A stretch of DNA of 64,000 bases from Alphaproteobacteria bacterium (lineage in GTDB: Bacteria; Pseudomonadota; Alphaproteobacteria; CAAGCB01; CAG-977), in assembly GCA_017480385.1 (NCBI GenBank), contig JAFVAT010000007.1:90334-154333 (forward strand). The letters run 5' to 3'. A program made the translations under genes and the position numbers. Below the pieces are notes generated by a model, which saw nothing but the letters and a program-made list of their open reading frames with translations, made no database searches and was not told the DNA's origin. Position 1 is the first letter of the stretch. Each line of letters opens with the position of its first letter. Positions 8,823-19,198 of the stretch are shown one piece after another.

Positions 8823-10801
8823 ATGAAACAATCCAAAACGACAATCAAAGAACTGACGAAACGTTATCGAGCAGTTTTGTTGAAATGTGCGCTGATGAAT
8901 ATGGCGGCATTTACAATCGCTTTTTCCGCAGCCGCGGCTCCGCTTACTGTTGGTTCGGGTCAAAGCGCTGCTCCTGATCCCGATACATATGATTATATCG
9001 AAGTTAACGGCGGAACATTGGCTTTGAAGAATGGAGAATTCAGCACGCTAAGAAACGATCCCTCCTCACTGACCGATGCAGAGATGTCTTTATCCGGCGC
9101 TTCTTTGGATATGAACAGCCCTGAATTTACAATCAGCAATTCTGCTCTGACAATCAATGCCGGCAGTCAAATCTTTAGCAGAGCGGTTATAATCAGTGAG
9201 TCAGAGCTGACTTTAAATTCCGCCAATTCAGAAATGTCCTTTGAAGCGGATTCTTTCACGATTAACGGTTCAACCGTTTCAATGTCCAGCGGCGGTTATG
9301 GACTGGTTTCGTCCTCTGATAACGGAATAAGCATCATAGATCCACTATTACTGCGAACTCGATCCATATTGCATAGATGGACGTACCTATTCTGATCCCG
9401 AACTGAAAATCAGCGGCACATCGGAATTTAATCATGGGAAACATAAAAGTCGATGCCGTTTCCGTAGACGGTGACGATGCTTCTTTCACAAAAGGAAAAA
9501 TCCTTTTTTTCGACGGCACGATTAACTTAAACGGCAGATTGACTGCCGATATAGAATCAACAGGCGGAACATTGGCATTCAGTTCTAATAATGCCGCGTT
9601 GGACGGGACATTGTCCGGTACGGTTAATCTGAAATTTAACGACAACTACGCATTCAGCAATATAAACGCTTCCGATGCAACGTTAGGCACGATCACGATC
9701 GCAGACGGCAAGACGCTGGACATCGGAACAGGCACCTTAACGTCAGGCACTGTCACGGGTGGCATTCTGAAAGCGACTTTGACCGACGCGGCAAATGAAA
9801 GTGCGATTATCACGGCTGAAGCGACGAAAGTGATCTTGAGTCTGGATATGTCGGCGGCTTCCGACGAAGCGGTGACGCTGCATCACATTACGGAAGGCTC
9901 CGGCTTTGCCTTCGGGGATTATGACTTAAACAGTTATGTTGTTTCCGGCGTTTTCTTTGATCTCGACGCTGTCGGAACAATCGGCGCTTTGGAAGGCTGG
10001 ACCGGCGGCGATCTGTATATTCTGCGGTTGGTCACCGTGCCTGCCGAAGAAGAAAATCAAAGCATTGCGGACAAGCTGAAAGACGACGGCGTGGAAATCA
10101 TTGCGAATGAAGAGTTGGCGCTGAATACATTTAACAGCGACATTAAAGAAGTCCTTTCTTCCGAACATAAAGACGCCGTAGAAAAAGTAAGCGCCTTATT
10201 GGAAGACGCCCTGACTGCCGGAGATCAAGGCCGCATAAAACAGATTGTGCGGGAAGTCGCGCCGGACACTTGCTCTTCCGCCTATGAAATGGCCCGATCC
10301 AACGCTGGCGCCGTGATGTCCGTTATCAGCACACGCATGGGCGGAGACTCTCCAATCCCGGCGGCTCGGGAACGTTCTGGCGGCGACTATACGCTTCTGT
10401 CTAAGCACAAGTCACATGCAACAAAGCCAAGCTGCATAAAACCGGCGGCTTCGCTTCCGATTCAGCCGGATTTGCCGCGGGCTTTGAATACAATATCAAC
10501 GATTCTGTCAAAGTCGGCGGCGGTTATGCCTTCACCTTAACCGATATCGACACGGACAGAAGCAAAAGCAGCGGTAACGTATGACTTTGAGCGGGACGGA
10601 CAGAACCGGACGGTCACTTTGGCGAACGGGTCAAGCTATGTGGCGGAAGGCGACAACATGAAACGCTTTGGCATAGAGGCCGGTGCGGGAGTCTCAATGC
10701 TTTTGGGCCGCCATACAGAGCTCGGTCTGTTTTATGAAGGCAAGTTCAAAGACCATTATAAGGATCATACCGGTTTGGTTAATTTGAAATATAACTTCTG
10801 A
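8823..10801 (+). pseudogene. Decayed autotransporter / outer-membrane beta-barrel gene
   Basis: The first 190 codons give a signal peptide (cleavage probably after FSAAAA near residue 39) and a Ser/Thr/Asn-rich passenger-like repeat region. The frame then shifts at about 9345, again near 9378 and near 9432, giving a second open piece to about 10390. Its end (REVAPDTCSSAYEMARSNAG) is typical of the linker before an autotransporter barrel. The barrel start (HKTGGFASDSAGFAAGFEYN) is in another frame after an in-frame stop, and most of the barrel is missing near 10580. The last strand, ending LVNLKYNF, is intact. It is therefore a broken surface protein, unless the frameshifts are sequencing errors. 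Confidence 0.82.
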
Positions 10802-10814
10802 TCGGAAATATAAC

Positions 10815-10850
10815 AAAAACGGCCTGCCATAAAAAGCGAGCCGTTTTTTT
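10815..10850. terminator. Intrinsic terminator between autotransporter remnant and holA
   Basis: The stem AAAAACGGC / GCCGTTTTT has a 16-base loop and a T tract on the plus strand. It lies after the autotransporter remnant and directly at the 3' end of the convergent holA. Confidence 0.8.
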
Positions 10851-11862
10851 ATTTCATTGCTTGCGCTGCAATTTGTAAAAAAACACGAGAACAAATCAGC
10901 TGCTGCGGACGCGCTGAAAATTTGCAGTCCCGCTCTGCCTGCGTCAGCAGGTCCAGAGCTCGTCCCGCTTTTGCTATATTCCACATTTTTAACTGCCGTT
11001 TAAATTCGTCAACACGTTTAAAATGCAAAAACAGTGCGGCAACAGCCGATTCTATCGGTGTTCCCTCCTCTATTTTGGCCAGCGTCAGGTGAATCTTTTT
11101 AAAATGCGCCGAAGCCGCCCTTAAAAGCCCTATTGCGCTTTGTCCTTCCGCAAACAGGCGGTCAAGCGTTTCGTGCAGTTCTTTTTGCCGCCCGCCCGAC
11201 AAAGCGTACAGCATCTGATCGATCGACAAAGCGGAGGCATCTCCGATACAGGCCATTGCGTCTTCGATTGTTATCGTTTTTTCCGTCCCCATATACGCAA
11301 ATAATTTCGCCAATTCAGAGCGGGATTGAAGCCTGTCCGCCCCCAAATTATCCGCAATAAAATTGATTACGTCCGGCGAAGCGGTCATGCCCTGATCCGA
11401 AATGCTTTGGAAAACAAAGCGTTTCAAGGCCTCTCCTTCATCTGAATAGCAGGGAAAAACGGCCAAATCAGATTCATTGGCAAATAAAACCGGCAGAGAA
11501 TCTTTTGTTTTCAATCCTCCTGCCGTCACGATAATCAGTGCGTCGCCTTTATAAGACGGTAAAAATTCCTTTAAAACAGCCGTAAAATAGTTATCCGCCC
11601 CACGCACCGTGATCACCCGTCTGCCGCCCATTAAAGAAAGAGCATTGGCCTCGGCAGACAGCAGCGCCGGATCTTCTTTAATTTTAGCCGGTGTCAATTC
11701 CGCCAGCCGGAACGGGTCTTTATCCGCGACAATGGCTTTTGTCAAGCGCTCACGGCATTCTTCCACCAATCCTTCGTCCTGACCGTAAAACAGCACCGCC
11801 TTTAAAGAAGGCGCCCCTGTTTTGAATAATGTTTCCAAAGAGGATTGGGTTAGTTTTGTCAT
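10849..11862 (-). CDS. holA: DNA polymerase III subunit delta
   Basis: HolA is the delta subunit of the clamp loader, which opens the beta clamp and loads it on DNA. The 337-residue protein begins with the family pattern (KAVLFYGQDEGLV at about residues 20-32), has RRVITVRGAD near 80 and a helical C-terminal collar domain. Length is typical. Its start overlaps the lptE stop as ATGA. The order leuS-lptE-holA is common in alphaproteobacteria. Confidence 0.93.
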   Translation of the reverse strand: MTKLTQSSLETLFKTGAPSLKAVLFYGQDEGLVEECRERLTKAIVADKDPFRLAELTPAKIKEDPALLSAEANALSLMGGRRVITVRGADNYFTAVLKEFLPSYKGDALIIVTAGGLKTKDSLPVLFANESDLAVFPCYSDEGEALKRFVFQSISDQGMTASPDVINFIADNLGADRLQSRSELAKLFAYMGTEKTITIEDAMACIGDASALSIDQMLYALSGGRQKELHETLDRLFAEGQSAIGLLRAASAHFKKIHLTLAKIEEGTPIESAVAALFLHFKRVDEFKRQLKMWNIAKAGRALDLLTQAERDCKFSARPQQLICSRVFLQIAAQAMK

Positions 11863-12482
11863 TCTGCCGGCTTTTCAGAGATTTGTGCCGCTTCAGGAGC
11901 CGGAACCTCCTTTTCCGACGGCGGCATTTCTTCCGAAACATTATAGCTTTTCAAAAAAGCCGCCAAACGCAACGCAATATCATCACCCATAATTTTTACC
12001 AATCGTTCTTTTGCCGCCTGTTCTGCCACATCTGTCGCATAAGGGGAACGCTGGACATCGTATCCGGTACGTTCTCCGATGCTGTCGGACAGCAAAAGCT
12101 TATTTTCAGGATATGAATACAGTTTGTACTGCGCCGTAAACCGCATGACATAGCGCGTCGCCAGATTGTCTTTCCGCACCGCCTGTTCCGAAATTGACGG
12201 GTTTGATAAATGAACGGAAAGTCTGTAATGCGGGTTTTCCGGTTCTCCTTGCGGCGTTAAACGATCCGCTAATGCCCGCCGCAAAATTTGTCCGATCCGT
12301 TCCGGAATTTCATCAATGAAAATCGACGCCATTTCCTGTGTCAGCTGTTGACCGGAAATAGAATCCTCTGTTTTCTGTCCGACATACAACGGGCGGAACC
12401 CGCAGGCGGAAACCAGCAGGATTCCTAAACATACAACCGATTTACCCAGCCACAATATTGATGATCTTATTTTTAACAACAA
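11859..12482 (-). CDS. lptE: LPS-assembly lipoprotein LptE
   Basis: LptE is the outer-membrane lipoprotein that plugs the LptD barrel and helps insert LPS in the outer leaflet. The 207-residue product has a lipobox LVSAC with the lipidated Cys near residue 27, followed at once by GFRPLY, typical of this family. The start is read as TTG at 12482 because GGAAGG lies 6 bases before it; a second TTG 12 codons later is possible. The gene overlaps the leuS end by 41 bases. The C-terminal 35 residues are Pro/Glu/Ala-rich and probably disordered. Confidence 0.9.
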   Translation of the reverse strand: MLLKIRSSILWLGKSVVCLGILLVSACGFRPLYVGQKTEDSISGQQLTQEMASIFIDEIPERIGQILRRALADRLTPQGEPENPHYRLSVHLSNPSISEQAVRKDNLATRYVMRFTAQYKLYSYPENKLLLSDSIGERTGYDVQRSPYATDVAEQAAKERLVKIMGDDIALRLAAFLKSYNVSEEMPPSEKEVPAPEAAQISEKPAE

Positions 12483-15027
12483 TCACCTTCCGAATGGTTT
12501 TGCCTTCCAGCTGCGTTTGAACCGTCGGCAGCGCCAAAGCTGCCCTCTTGACCGTTTCATCATCACTGTCTTTGGCAATCTCGATCGTTCCGCGCATTTT
12601 GCCCATGACTTGAACAGCCATCGTTACCATGTTATCCGCCGTTAAAGCCGGATCGGCTTCAGGCCATTTTTCAGCGGCTAGCAACGTGTCATGCCCTAAA
12701 TGATGCCACATTTCTTCAGCAATATGCGGTGCAATCGGAGCCATTAGCCGAACGAGCGTTTCAAAAGAAAAGCGGTAAGCGTATTGATTGCTGTCATCTG
12801 CCGTTTTTAATTCGCCAATCGCATTCGTCAGTTCGCGCAGCCGTGCCAACGCCACATTAAACCGAAGTTTATCCAAGTCCTCCGTCACCAGAGCTATAGT
12901 CTTGTGCGCTGTACGGATCAGCTTTTCCGCCTCACCGGACAGTTTTTCCGGTTTGACCGCCGTTTCCGGACAGGCCAGCGCCATGCGCCATAACCGGTTC
13001 ACATACCGCCAAGCGCCGTCAATACCGGCTTCCGTCCATTCCAAATCGCGTTCCGGCGGCGTGTCGGACAGCATAAAGACGCGCGCCGCGTCCGCCCCAT
13101 ATGTCGATAAAATTGTTTCCGGATCAACCAGATTATACTTGGATTTGCTCATCTTTTCCACACGGCCGACCGTTACGGGCGTACCGTCAGCAATTTTCAC
13201 CGCCGTACCATCCGTTTTCTTTTCGACCTCTGTTGGGAAAAGCCAATTGCCGTTCTGATCCTTGTATGTTTCGTGGCAGACCATGCCCTGCGTAAACAGC
13301 CCTTTAAACGGTTCATCAATATTCAAATAACCGCAATCGCGCAAAGCTTTTGTAAAGAACCGCGCATACAGCAAATGCAACACGGCATGTTCAATCCCGC
13401 CGATATACTGATCCACCGGTAGCCAATGATCAGCCGCATCTTTCTTAAAACCGCAATCCGTTTCATGCGGGGAAGCATACCGCGCAAAATACCATGAAGA
13501 TTCAAAAAAGGTGTCAAACGTATCTGTTTCGCGCAAGGCGGGCTTGCCGCAAACCGGGCAAACCGTATGCTTCCATGTCGGGTGACGTTCCAACGGATTG
13601 CCGCCGGACGCTTCAAACGTCACGTCTTCCGGCAGCATGACCGGCAAATCTTTTTCAGGCACCGGCACAACGCCGCAATGTTCGCAATGAATGACCGGAA
13701 TGGGGCAGCCCCAATAACGCTGACGGGAAACGCCCCAATCGCGCAAACGGTACTGAACCGTCGCTTTGCCTTTGCCGATCGCTTCCAAGCGCCTGATCAT
13801 TTCAGGAATGGCGTCTTTGGTCGCCATACCGTCCAGAAATGCCGAATTAACCGCAACGCCGTCCGCGATATCATCAAAAGCTTTGTCTTCAACAACCGGC
13901 GTCCCTTCATTTTTATGCGCTACGACAACACGCACCGGCAAACCGTACTTGCGCGCGAAATCCAAGTCGCGCTGGTCATGCGCCGGACAAGCGAAAATCG
14001 CGCCCGTACCGTATTCCATCAAAACGAAATTCGCCACATACAGCGGCAGTTCCGGATTTCCGCCCAGCTTTTTAAATTCTTCCGCAAACGGGTGCATCAC
14101 CTTCAAGCCGGTATCAAACCCCTTCTTTTCCGCTGCTTCAATCGTTGCGACAGACGTTCCCAATGCTTCGCATTCCTTAATGAACTTAGCCAATTCCGGA
14201 TTTGTCTTTGCCAATTCCTGTGCGATCGGGTGACCGGCGGAAATCGCGCAGAAAGACGCACCGAATAAAGTATCTGCACGGGTTGTAAACACGGTCAGCG
14301 TCTTGTCCGTTCCGATGACGGGAAAATACATATACGCGCCGTAAGACTTGCCGATCCAGTTTTCCTGCATTGTGCGGACTTTTTCAGGCCAGCCGTCCAT
14401 TGTTTTCAGGTTTTCCAGCAATTCGTCCGCGTAAGCCGTAATTTTCAAAAACCACTGCGACAATTTGCGCTTTTCCACCGGAGCGCCCGTACGCCACCCT
14501 TTGCCGTCAACGACCTGTTCATTGGCCAAAACCGTCTGATCAACCGGATCCCAGTTCACCCAAGAATCCTTGCGATAGGCCAAACCCTTTTTCAAAAAGT
14601 CCAGAAACATCTTTTGTTCGTGGCGGTAATATTCGACTTCACAGGTAGAAACTTCGCGGCTCCAATCAATGGCAAGTCCCATTTTTTTCATTTCTTCGCG
14701 CATATTGGCAATATTTTCACGCGTCCATTTTGCCGGGTGAACGCCATGTTTAATTGCCGCATTTTCTGCCGGAAGTCCAAAAGAATCCCACCCCATCGGG
14801 TGCAGCACGTTATACCCCTGCGCCAGTTTAAACCGAGCAATCACATCACCTTGGGAATAGTTGCGCACATGTCCCATATGAATCTTGCCCGAAGGATAGG
14901 GAAACATTTCCAAAGCATAGTATTTCGGCTTGGACGGATCGTTCTTTGCTTTAAAAATATCGGCTTCTTCCCAAGCTTTCTGCCATTTTCCTTCAGTTGT
15001 ACGGAAATTGTATCTGTCTTCGCTCAT
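12442..15027 (-). CDS. leuS: Leucyl-tRNA synthetase
   Basis: LeuRS charges tRNA-Leu. The 861-residue class I synthetase has the HIGH-type motif [11 protein letters not shown] near residue 43, a CP1 editing insertion, zinc-type CxxC pairs around CEHCG and CPVCG, the KMSKSKYN motif near 625 and a C-terminal anticodon domain. I read the start as the ATG at 15027 (MSEDRYNF); a TTG six codons upstream is open but lacks support. It sits between the DUF3576 gene and lptE in the usual alphaproteobacterial order. Confidence 0.97.
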   Translation of the reverse strand: MSEDRYNFRTTEGKWQKAWEEADIFKAKNDPSKPKYYALEMFPYPSGKIHMGHVRNYSQGDVIARFKLAQGYNVLHPMGWDSFGLPAENAAIKHGVHPAKWTRENIANMREEMKKMGLAIDWSREVSTCEVEYYRHEQKMFLDFLKKGLAYRKDSWVNWDPVDQTVLANEQVVDGKGWRTGAPVEKRKLSQWFLKITAYADELLENLKTMDGWPEKVRTMQENWIGKSYGAYMYFPVIGTDKTLTVFTTRADTLFGASFCAISAGHPIAQELAKTNPELAKFIKECEALGTSVATIEAAEKKGFDTGLKVMHPFAEEFKKLGGNPELPLYVANFVLMEYGTGAIFACPAHDQRDLDFARKYGLPVRVVVAHKNEGTPVVEDKAFDDIADGVAVNSAFLDGMATKDAIPEMIRRLEAIGKGKATVQYRLRDWGVSRQRYWGCPIPVIHCEHCGVVPVPEKDLPVMLPEDVTFEASGGNPLERHPTWKHTVCPVCGKPALRETDTFDTFFESSWYFARYASPHETDCGFKKDAADHWLPVDQYIGGIEHAVLHLLYARFFTKALRDCGYLNIDEPFKGLFTQGMVCHETYKDQNGNWLFPTEVEKKTDGTAVKIADGTPVTVGRVEKMSKSKYNLVDPETILSTYGADAARVFMLSDTPPERDLEWTEAGIDGAWRYVNRLWRMALACPETAVKPEKLSGEAEKLIRTAHKTIALVTEDLDKLRFNVALARLRELTNAIGELKTADDSNQYAYRFSFETLVRLMAPIAPHIAEEMWHHLGHDTLLAAEKWPEADPALTADNMVTMAVQVMGKMRGTIEIAKDSDDETVKRAALALPTVQTQLEGKTIRKVIVVKNKIINIVAG

Positions 15028-15049
15028 AATCAAACTTTCAAACAAAGGG

Positions 15050-15607
15050 TTAGTTGTTCAATGACTGGTTTACAATATCATTTTTTATTTTATCTGCAAG
15101 CTCTACATCATTTTTTTGATTAATCCATTCGCCGTTTTGATCCTTTTGACGGCAAAGAACCGTAATCCGAACATAATCCCCCGCTTTAACCGCATTTATT
15201 TTCAATTGCTTAGATGAATTTTGAAAATCAGAAAACCACTCTGTCATAATAAAAGAATCCTGATGAATTTCTGAAATGGGATATTGCGATAAAATCGGCA
15301 GAACATTTACCCATAACGGCTTTTGTTCAATCATATTTCCGCTGTGCGCTTCGGTTTCGGCAAAGGGTTCTTTTGCCTTTGCGGCAGGTGTTTCCGCTTG
15401 ATCTGTCCTGCGCGGCTTGTCCAAATTAAAAGTCAAATACTTCTTATCAAAAACTGTATCATTTTTCTTAACGGCTTCTTCTGCGGAAAGCATTTCATAC
15501 TTTCCCTTAATTTTTTGAGGATATTTATATTCAATCTGATCGGATTGACAGCCTGCGGCACAAAACAACAAAACAAAAGCAAAACATTTCGGCAAATTTG
15601 TATGCAT
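15050..15607 (-). CDS. DUF3576-type lipoprotein
   Basis: This 185-residue protein has a lipoprotein signal (LLFCAAGC, Cys near residue 20), a Lys-rich linker, and a C-terminal domain with [15 protein letters not shown] and a stretch [11 protein letters not shown]. That pattern and the position just upstream of leuS are those of DUF3576 lipoproteins of alphaproteobacteria, whose role is unknown. It is probably exported and anchored in the outer membrane. It is the first gene of a run through holA. Confidence 0.8.
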   Translation of the reverse strand: MHTNLPKCFAFVLLFCAAGCQSDQIEYKYPQKIKGKYEMLSAEEAVKKNDTVFDKKYLTFNLDKPRRTDQAETPAAKAKEPFAETEAHSGNMIEQKPLWVNVLPILSQYPISEIHQDSFIMTEWFSDFQNSSKQLKINAVKAGDYVRITVLCRQKDQNGEWINQKNDVELADKIKNDIVNQSLNN

Positions 15608-15791
15608 GATTTTAACAGTCCTTTTTCAATATCTGCGGTATACCATAACACGCTTTAAAGCGCCTTATAATAAAAATCGCTATATTTTTGAAAATGATCC
15701 GGCCTTTTCGCCAACTAATTTTTTATTTACAAACCGCATAGAATATATTTTACTAATTGTTCATTCCACAACCATAAATCAGGAATATCCT

Positions 15792-17000
15792 ATGAAAAAA
15801 CATTTTTTATCCGCGGCATTGTTTTCTACAGTCGCCGCCTTTTCCGCCCCCGCCTTTGCACAAACGGCGACAGTTGAAGCTTTTGATCAGCCGATCGAAC
15901 TGCAATTAGGCGGATATATGACCTGGTACGGTACTTACGGCAACCAACACAAATCAACTTTGACTTGGTACGGTTTAGACATCGGCAATTATAATCATGC
16001 CGATATTATGGGCAGTGCAGAAATTTATTTTTCAGGTAAAACAACCCTGCAGAACGGCATTGAAATCGGCGCAATGGTTCAGCTGAAAGCGGGAACGGAT
16101 CCCGATACGTCCAACCATGTGATTGATGAAAGCTATTTAACCGTTGATTCCAAGACCGGACGGATCATTCTCGGCAACGTGAAGAACGTTTCTTATCAAA
16201 TGTCCGTTACGGCTCCGACTGCCAGTTCAGTTGGTGAACAGGAATCCGACTTTACACGCGTTTTAATTGCACCCGCCATGTTTGCTTATAACAAAGCAAC
16301 ATACGCTTTGCTGGACGATGTATCGACTAAAGTTTCTTATATCACACCGACCTTTTCTGACTTGACTTTCGGCGTCAGCCTGATGCCCGGAAATAAAACA
16401 AAAGGAAAGGATAACAATGACTTATTAATCCCGGACGGCGGCATTAAGCTGTTTAAATACGGTGCCGACGCGACCGCGCTGTATCAGCATGACTTCGGAA
16501 AATTCAATGTTGAAGCCAGTGCCGTTTATACGCTGTACAAACCCAACTTACACGCGAACAGCACTGTTACTCCGGCACTCGGGCTTGATGCTGAAAAAGA
16601 AAAAGACATTAAAGAATATGGCACCGGATTGAATATCGGCATCGGAAACTGGACAATCGGCGGATCCTATCATTATACCAATATGTCCAAGAAAACTGCC
16701 GAATTTCTGATCCCCTATGCAAATGTTGCCAGAGGTGCCGCTTGGGACGCAGGCGTAAAATTTACAGCCGGTCCGATCGAAACCAGCGCAACAATATTCC
16801 AATCCAGAGCAGACAGTATCATGGTTGACGGCAAAAAGGATATTTATACACAGTATCAATTATCCGGAAAATACAATATTATTTCCGGCGTCAGCGCATT
16901 TATCGATCTGGCTTATCTGAATTTCAAATCAGCCTCCGATATTCGGGCCCTCAGCAACAAGGGACCGGCTGCTGCAATCGGCATGAATTTGAATTTCTAA
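15792..17000 (+). CDS. Outer-membrane porin
   Basis: This 402-residue Gram-negative porin would form a trimeric 16-strand beta barrel for passive uptake of small solutes. The ATG at 15792 follows AGGA and opens a clear signal peptide ending APAFAQ at residue 24. The mature start (VEAFDQPIELQLGGYMTWYG) is typical of alphaproteobacterial porins, and the protein ends LNLNF with the terminal Phe needed for barrel assembly. About 180 bases upstream hold its promoter. It is probably highly expressed. Confidence 0.92.
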   Translation: MKKHFLSAALFSTVAAFSAPAFAQTATVEAFDQPIELQLGGYMTWYGTYGNQHKSTLTWYGLDIGNYNHADIMGSAEIYFSGKTTLQNGIEIGAMVQLKAGTDPDTSNHVIDESYLTVDSKTGRIILGNVKNVSYQMSVTAPTASSVGEQESDFTRVLIAPAMFAYNKATYALLDDVSTKVSYITPTFSDLTFGVSLMPGNKTKGKDNNDLLIPDGGIKLFKYGADATALYQHDFGKFNVEASAVYTLYKPNLHANSTVTPALGLDAEKEKDIKEYGTGLNIGIGNWTIGGSYHYTNMSKKTAEFLIPYANVARGAAWDAGVKFTAGPIETSATIFQSRADSIMVDGKKDIYTQYQLSGKYNIISGVSAFIDLAYLNFKSASDIRALSNKGPAAAIGMNLNF

Positions 17001-17010
17001 GAAAAATGCC

Positions 17011-17679
17011 ATGGATATTCTAAAAAACCTGCAAACGGTTAACGATCGGATCAAACAAGCGGCAGCGGCTTGTGGACGATCGGAACAAGACATTACTTTG
17101 ACAGCTGTTTCCAAAATGCATGAGGCAGAAGAAATTCTGCCTCTATTGCAGGCGGGGCATCGTGTTTTCGGTGAAAACCGCGTACAGGAAGCAATGCGAA
17201 AGTTTCCGGCCTTAAAAGAACAGTTTCCCGATTTAAAATTGCATTTGATCGGTCCGCTTCAAACAAACAAAGTAAAGGAAGCCGTATCTCTGTTTGACGT
17301 GATTGAATCTGTGGACCGGATTGAACTGGCTGAAAAACTGGCTGCTGAAATGCAAAAACAAGGCAAAAACCTCCCCTGTTTTATTCAAGTCAACACAGGG
17401 GAAGAACCTCAGAAAAGCGGAATTGTTCCACGTGAAACATTTTCTTTGACCAAGCAATGCCGCGACCTGGGATTAAACATCATTGGGCTGATGTGTATTC
17501 CGCCTGTTAATGACGAACCCGCGCCGCATTTTGCTTTTTTGAAAAAACTGGCGCGAGAAGCAAACGTCAAAGAATTGTCCATGGGCATGAGCGACGATTA
17601 CGACTTTGCCGTTCAACAAGGCGCGACTTTTGTCCGTGTCGGTACCGCCCTGTTCGGCGAACGCAATTATTCAAAATAA
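17011..17679 (+). CDS. yggS: YggS-family pyridoxal phosphate homeostasis protein
   Basis: YggS/PLPBP binds pyridoxal 5'-phosphate and keeps its cytoplasmic level and amino-acid pools balanced; it has no known catalytic activity. The 222-residue protein has the PLP-lysine motif LTAVSKMH near residue 32, FGENRVQEA, HLIGPLQTNK and the C-terminal SMGMSDDYDFAVQQGATFVRVGTALFG pattern. It starts 10 bases after the porin gene and ends at a hairpin terminator. A parS-like site lies inside the gene at 17424-17439. Confidence 0.95.
   Translation: MDILKNLQTVNDRIKQAAAACGRSEQDITLTAVSKMHEAEEILPLLQAGHRVFGENRVQEAMRKFPALKEQFPDLKLHLIGPLQTNKVKEAVSLFDVIESVDRIELAEKLAAEMQKQGKNLPCFIQVNTGEEPQKSGIVPRETFSLTKQCRDLGLNIIGLMCIPPVNDEPAPHFAFLKKLAREANVKELSMGMSDDYDFAVQQGATFVRVGTALFGERNYSK
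17424..17439. promoter_or_regulatory. parS site (inside yggS)
   Basis: The 16-base palindrome TGTTCCACGTGAAACA differs at one base from the canonical ParB site TGTTTCACGTGAAACA. It lies within yggS and is about 31 kb from the probable origin. The same one-base variant occurs at 43850. Confidence 0.8.
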
Positions 17680-17695
17680 GTTTTCTTGTTTATAA

Positions 17696-17727
17696 AAAAT
17701 CCCGCATTAAGCGGGATTTATTTTTTT
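17696..17727. terminator. Bidirectional intrinsic terminator
   Basis: The stem AAATCCCGC / GCGGGATTT with loop ATTAA is followed by a T run on the plus strand. It closes the porin-yggS unit and lies just beyond the 3' end of the convergent HrgA-like gene. Confidence 0.88.
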
Positions 17728-17736
17728 GTAAAAACT

Positions 17737-18666
17737 TTAATCCTCAATCGCTTTGGGAATATCCCAATCACGATCTTTTATTTTTCCCGTCTGATAAAAT
17801 TCCGTAATCAGATTGATAAAATCCTTAAAATCAGGATTTTCTTTAGCAATTCTGTCAATCATATCCCAATCCAATTCTTTTTTCTCAATCGCAGGTATCA
17901 AAATCTGGCTTTCAGACGGATCCTCGCAATTCAACTGAATAACACCAATATTATGACCGCCGCATAAAATTCTAAGCTCGTCCATAGCACGTTCATCTAT
18001 TGATTGAGCGACAAGATAGGAATAATTAGCCCAACTTGAATTGGAAACTGTCTGGAAAAAACATTCTCTGACATTTGACAAGTTAATCGTAATTTTAACT
18101 TCAAAAGACCATAAAGACGTCTTATTGAAAGCGTGTTGATTAGAACAGGCTATTACGTCCTTATCCCATCCTTCGGATAAATTTTTCAATCCCACAATAT
18201 CCGGATGCAACCACTTATTTCCATTGTTTCCCTTTGAATTTGAAGACCTTTTTTCGTTAATCCGTTTGGGAAAAACGCTTAATTCGTTATATAAATATTC
18301 ACATAATTTAGGATAAGAATCATGCTCTTGATGTTTGTTCGTTTTTGTTTCTTTTTCAGCTTCTTTCACTTCTTCCGCATCAGATTTTTCAGAATAGTAA
18401 TATTTTCTGGGACGTTCTGAGGTCATTTTTATCTTGTCAGACGATAAAAACCATTTTTTTCTGGCTCCAATTTCTTTTGCAATCTGATCTATCAGAGCTT
18501 CTTCAGAATTTAACGGAATAACAGTCGCTTTACTTTTTTCCATTTTTTCAAGGCAATCTTTAGTTTTTACTCTAAAAATTTCCTGCGCCAACTGTTTAGC
18601 CGTATATCCTTTCTCCTGTTCTCTTTTTAAAATATCCTCAACAGTCTTACCTAAATTCAATGTCAT
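17737..18666 (-). CDS. HrgA-like protein: HARE-type HTH plus putative PD-(D/E)XK nuclease domain
   Basis: This 309-residue protein resembles the HrgA/COG2958 group, whose members are often found with restriction-type genes. The first 90 residues look like a HARE-type winged helix (TVEDILKREQEKGYTAKQLA). After a charged linker, the C-terminal part has the family stretch KRINEKRSSNSKG and an arrangement fitting a PD-(D/E)XK fold: HPDIVG with Asp156, then FEVK with Glu189 and Lys191. No methylase or other defence gene is adjacent. The start is the ATG at 18666 with GGAG 8 bases before it. Nuclease activity is inferred only. Confidence 0.68.
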   Translation of the reverse strand: MTLNLGKTVEDILKREQEKGYTAKQLAQEIFRVKTKDCLEKMEKSKATVIPLNSEEALIDQIAKEIGARKKWFLSSDKIKMTSERPRKYYYSEKSDAEEVKEAEKETKTNKHQEHDSYPKLCEYLYNELSVFPKRINEKRSSNSKGNNGNKWLHPDIVGLKNLSEGWDKDVIACSNQHAFNKTSLWSFEVKITINLSNVRECFFQTVSNSSWANYSYLVAQSIDERAMDELRILCGGHNIGVIQLNCEDPSESQILIPAIEKKELDWDMIDRIAKENPDFKDFINLITEFYQTGKIKDRDWDIPKAIED

Positions 18667-18731
18667 CTTAAAAACTCCGATAAAAGAAACTGATAACAGG
18701 GTATATGAAAGCGTTTGTTTTTCAATACAAA

Positions 18732-19187
18732 TCAAACCAGTTTTTCAAAATGTCCCGTTTGCCGCAGCGCTTCACCTAAAACAACTGCGCCGGCAATCGC
18801 GACATTAATTGAACGGGCGTCCGAACGCATCGGAATCCGTAAACGCGCGTCAACGGTGTTATGCACATAATCAGGAACACCCGCGCTTTCCCGACCTAAT
18901 AACAAAACGTCATTATCACAAAAAGTGAAAGATATATGCGGTTGCGCGCCTTTCGTTGTCAGCAAAACGATCCGCCCCCGATGCTGCGCATAAAAATCCT
19001 GCCACGAATTATGGCGTACACAATCAACCATATTCAAATAATCCATTCCGGCACGGCGCATTTTTTGATCGTTAAAAACAAATCCGCATGGTTCAATAAT
19101 ATCAACCGGCAGATTAAAACACGCCGCTAATCGCAGCAATGTTCCCGTATTTTGCGGAATATCCGGTTCAAACAGAGCCAAACGCAT
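18732..19187 (-). CDS. trmL: tRNA (cytidine/uridine-34-2'-O)-methyltransferase TrmL
   Basis: TrmL is a SPOUT-fold enzyme that methylates the ribose of the wobble base in tRNA-Leu. The 151-residue protein has the family start LFEPDIPQNTGTLLRLAACF, the middle LLLGRESAGVPDY and the knot-forming RSINVAIAGAVVLGEALRQ. Length is normal. It begins 11 bases after ychF and is followed by the HrgA-like gene after 65 bases. Confidence 0.95.
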   Translation of the reverse strand: MRLALFEPDIPQNTGTLLRLAACFNLPVDIIEPCGFVFNDQKMRRAGMDYLNMVDCVRHNSWQDFYAQHRGRIVLLTTKGAQPHISFTFCDNDVLLLGRESAGVPDYVHNTVDARLRIPMRSDARSINVAIAGAVVLGEALRQTGHFEKLV

Positions 19188-19198
19188 TTCAAGCAGCC

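Noticed and set aside
13567-14268. 233-codon open frame on the plus strand
   Set aside because: It lies fully antisense to leuS, whose protein is unmistakable; its own sequence shows no motif.
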